Assembly (NCBI GenBank): GCA_022758935.1
Contig: JAEMQG010000201.1
Location: 1 to 5,789, forward strand
Length of the DNA stretch: 5,789 bases
DNA from: Candidatus Nitrosopumilus sp.
GTDB taxonomy: Archaea > Thermoproteota > Nitrososphaeria > Nitrososphaerales > Nitrosopumilaceae
Reading direction: 5' to 3'
A model generated the notes under the pieces. That model searched no databases and was not told where the DNA came from. It saw nothing but the letters and a program-made list of their open reading frames with translations. Below, piece after piece: positions 3,932 to 5,789 of the stretch. Positions within the stretch are counted from its first letter, which is position 1; each line of letters begins with the position of its first letter. A program made the translations under genes and the position numbers.

Positions 3932-5242
3932 ATGATAAAAACAGAACTTGGTCCATTACGTAGGTCTCATTATTCTAACGAATTGAATCCCTCTATGGAT
4001 GGCTTGGAGGTAACAGTGATGGGGTGGGTCGTGACAATAAGGGGACACGGAAACATTAGTTTTGCTACAATTAGGGACAAAAATGGAGATATTCCAATCG
4101 TTGCCAAAAAAGGGGATTGTCCTGACGAACTACGTGAAAAATTATCCATACTAAAGGCACATTCTTCGGTTGCAGTTATTGGGAAGATTAAATCTTCTGA
4201 AAAAGCTCCCACTGGATTTGAGATTATTCCCACTGAACTACGAGTATTTTCAAACGTTGAGAAAATTCCTCCCTTTGAGCCTTTGGCAAAAACTGTCAAA
4301 AATATTGATACCAGATTAGAGGTGCGACCAATTGATCTTAGACGTAAATCATTACAGCATATTTTCAATGCAAGAAGTCATGTACTCAAATCAATTAGAG
4401 ATTATTTCTATCAGCAAAACTTTACAGAAATAAACACTCCAAAAATGATAGCAACTGCAACTGAAGGAGGTGCTGCGTTATTTCCTATATTTTATTACAA
4501 TAAAGAGGCATTTTTAGCTCAAAGTCCACAATTGTACAAAGAACAATTGATTATGAGTTTTGAAAAAGTTTTTGAAATTGGACCTATTTTTAGGGCAGAG
4601 CCCTCTAGGACCAATAGACATTTGGCAGAAGCAATATCAATCGATTTGGAAGAAGCTTTTGTTGATTACAATGATGTGATGAATAGGATTGAAGAAATTA
4701 TAAAAATATCAATAAACGCGGTGATGGATTATGCAAAAAACAATTCAGACGTAGAATTTGTTATTCCACCAATCCCTGAACACATTCCAAGGTACTCTTA
4801 TGATGAATTGGTAGAAAAAATGCAAAAAGCGGGAGCCAAAATGGAGTGGGGTGATGATCTGTATCCTTCAAATCTTCAGAAGATTGGCGTGGAGGGATTT
4901 TATTTTATCAAAGATTGGCCTTTGGGTCCAAAGCCCTTTTACGTAAAAGATAGTAAAACAAATCCAAAAATTTCGGAATCCTTTGATCTGATGTTTGGAG
5001 ATTTAGAATTATCTTCGGGTAGTACAAGAATTGAGAAACGACATGAGATTGAAGAGAGAATGAAAAACAAGGGAATGAAAACCGATGCGTTTGAGTATCA
5101 TCTAGGAGCATTTGATTATGGCATGCCTCCACATGCCGGGTGTGGTATTGGCTTGGAGCGGCTCATTATGGCCCTTACAGGCACAGAAAACATCAGAGAT
5201 GTTACATTTTATCCAAGAGATGTCGATAGATTAACACCGTAG
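3932..5242 (+). CDS. aspS: Aspartyl-tRNA synthetase, archaeal type, probably non-discriminating
   Basis: The 436-residue class II synthetase attaches aspartate to tRNA(Asp) and, if non-discriminating, to tRNA(Asn). An N-terminal OB-fold anticodon-binding domain (about 10-105, with VTVMGWVVTIR and FATIRDKNG) is joined to the catalytic domain. Motif 1 is around 159-171 (FYQQNFTEINTPK), the Asp-binding and ATP region TATEGGAALF (175-184) and QSPQLYK (197-203) are intact, motif 2 is FRAEPSRTNRHLAEA (220-234), and motif 3 is GIGLER (405-410). Length matches archaeal/eukaryal-type AspRS; the bacterial insertion domain is absent. P93 aligns, by my reading, with the Thermococcus Lys85 whose change to Pro relaxes tRNA choice, and V34 replaces its Trp26. 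With gatC and gatA directly downstream this supports charging of tRNA(Asn) for amidation. The Shine-Dalgarno of gatC overlaps the aspS stop codon. Confidence 0.95.
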   Translation: MIKTELGPLRRSHYSNELNPSMDGLEVTVMGWVVTIRGHGNISFATIRDKNGDIPIVAKKGDCPDELREKLSILKAHSSVAVIGKIKSSEKAPTGFEIIPTELRVFSNVEKIPPFEPLAKTVKNIDTRLEVRPIDLRRKSLQHIFNARSHVLKSIRDYFYQQNFTEINTPKMIATATEGGAALFPIFYYNKEAFLAQSPQLYKEQLIMSFEKVFEIGPIFRAEPSRTNRHLAEAISIDLEEAFVDYNDVMNRIEEIIKISINAVMDYAKNNSDVEFVIPPIPEHIPRYSYDELVEKMQKAGAKMEWGDDLYPSNLQKIGVEGFYFIKDWPLGPKPFYVKDSKTNPKISESFDLMFGDLELSSGSTRIEKRHEIEERMKNKGMKTDAFEYHLGAFDYGMPPHAGCGIGLERLIMALTGTENIRDVTFYPRDVDRLTP

Positions 5243-5247
5243 GTGAT
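5241..5247 (+). promoter_or_regulatory. Shine-Dalgarno site of gatC, overlapping the aspS stop
   Basis: AGGTGAT is a full match to the archaeal anti-Shine-Dalgarno. It begins inside the aspS TAG (5240-5242) and ends 6 nt before the ATG at 5254. It decides the gatC start in favour of that ATG rather than the TTG at 5248, which lies only one base past the site. Confidence 0.8.
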
Positions 5248-5253
5248 TTGAAA

Positions 5254-5517
5254 ATGGTATCTCGAAAAGAAATAGAACATGTTGCAAAATTAATGAAAAT
5301 TGAAATTGATGATCCCACAATCTATGAAAGTGTAGATAAAATGATAGGATATTTTGATATTTTAGATTCAGCAGGTGTTGAATCTGAAGAAATAACTGTC
5401 AGGGAAATTCCAATTACTAGCTTGAGAGAAGACAAGTATATTCCATCAGATGAAAGACTAATTGAAAAACTCAATCACTATAAAGGGACCTATGTCAGAG
5501 CGCCAAAGATGGTTTAA
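5254..5517 (+). CDS. gatC: Asp/Glu-tRNA amidotransferase subunit C
   Basis: The 87-residue product is GatC, the small subunit that wraps around GatA and GatB and stabilises the GatCAB amidotransferase, which turns Asp-tRNA(Asn) into Asn-tRNA(Asn) with glutamine and ATP. The family pattern is present: an N-terminal helix SRKEIEHVAKLMKIEI (3-18), a second helix through KMIGYFDILDSAGVE, the LREDKYIP strand region and the C-terminal GTYVRAPKMV, matching the usual G-x-F/Y-V-x-x-P-K-V ending. It is slightly shorter than typical bacterial GatC (about 95 residues). ATG at 5254 is chosen because AGGTGAT lies 6 nt upstream. It starts 11 nt after the aspS stop and its TAA is followed directly, in the same frame, by the gatA TTG, so translation of the three genes is probably coupled. 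Confidence 0.9.
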   Translation: MVSRKEIEHVAKLMKIEIDDPTIYESVDKMIGYFDILDSAGVESEEITVREIPITSLREDKYIPSDERLIEKLNHYKGTYVRAPKMV

Positions 5518-5789
5518 TTGAATTTAAAAATTTCAGCTCTACAATTTACTAGGGATGTAAAATCTGGAAACATTTCCGCCGAAGATTTCGTTGCAAAAAC
5601 AATGGAACAAATACAAAACGTGGATGACAAGCTACATGCATTTTTATCATTAAATGATAAGGCAATTGATCAAGCAAGAGAGATCGATAAAAAAATAAAA
5701 TCAGGTCAAAGAATTGGACAATGTGCAGGCATGCCAATTTCCATTAAAGATAACATTTGCATCAAAGATACCAAAACAACATGTGCATC
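5518..5789 (+). CDS. gatA: Asp/Glu-tRNA amidotransferase subunit A (5' part, cut by window end)
   Basis: The first 90 codons of GatA, the amidase-signature subunit that releases ammonia from glutamine for tRNA-bound Asp (or Glu), run off the window. The N-terminal helices (ISALQFTRDVKSGNISAEDF, residues 5-24; AFLSLNDKAIDQA, 41-53) and the block GMPISIKDNI (71-80) are typical; K77 is the catalytic lysine of the Ser-cisSer-Lys triad, and the TTCAS that follows is also conserved. The serine residues lie beyond the edge. The start is taken as TTG at 5518, the codon right after the gatC UAA. The next ATG (codon 29, 5602) would remove a conserved helix. No Shine-Dalgarno precedes the TTG, so initiation probably depends on ribosomes finishing gatC. 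gatB is expected downstream but is not visible. Confidence 0.9.
   Translation, partial: MNLKISALQFTRDVKSGNISAEDFVAKTMEQIQNVDDKLHAFLSLNDKAIDQAREIDKKIKSGQRIGQCAGMPISIKDNICIKDTKTTCA

Noticed and set aside
3970..4368. Long minus-strand frame inside aspS (and similar frames opposite purP, zip and gatA)
   Set aside because: They are antisense to well-recognised conserved genes and show no protein family features.
5248..5253. TTG at 5248 as an upstream start for gatC
   Set aside because: It lies one base past the Shine-Dalgarno; ATG at 5254 has the correct 6-nt spacing.

Overview
The window looks like a chromosomal segment of an ammonia-oxidising archaeon (Thaumarchaeota/Nitrososphaerota, Nitrosopumilus- or Nitrosarchaeum-like). 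Supporting signs are the strong AT bias, an archaeal-type AspRS next to GatC and GatA, the archaea-specific purine enzyme PurP, a secreted protein with a PEF-type C-terminal sorting signal of the kind common in these archaea, TATA-like boxes about 25-30 bp from start codons with no Shine-Dalgarno site (leaderless genes), and GGTGAT/GGAG Shine-Dalgarno sites where genes do have leaders. The assignment rests on protein resemblance recalled from memory, not on a search.

Left part (1-1142): a 44-residue ribbon-helix-helix DNA-binding protein (13-147, minus) is divergent from a ZIP-family metal transporter (294-1142, plus). The 146 bp between them hold two perfect inverted repeats and the promoter elements, so this is a plausible self-contained regulator-transporter pair. 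Positions 1143-1438 are AT-rich with no convincing gene.

Middle (1439-3447): a secreted, membrane-anchored protein (1439-1930, plus) converges on purP (1923-2948, minus) with an 8-bp overlap of the ends. A perfect 10-bp-arm palindrome followed by T7 lies at this junction. Upstream of purP on the same strand come a 69-residue unknown protein (2977-3186) and a 62-residue single-pass membrane protein with a His-rich tail (3247-3435).

Right part (3633-5789): a very basic 46-residue putative zinc-binding protein (3633-3773, minus) is divergent from a tight operon aspS-gatC-gatA (3932 to beyond the window edge). AspRS carries a proline at a position linked to relaxed tRNA specificity. With GatC and GatA it would make Asn-tRNA(Asn) by charging the tRNA with Asp and then amidating it. 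gatC and gatA are in the same frame, separated only by one UAA, and gatA appears to start at the next codon, a TTG.

Most of the window is housekeeping. The least explained parts are the small proteins (44, 46, 62 and 69 residues) and the inverted repeats in the two divergent promoter regions. I see no tRNA, rRNA, CRISPR array, insertion sequence or phage gene.
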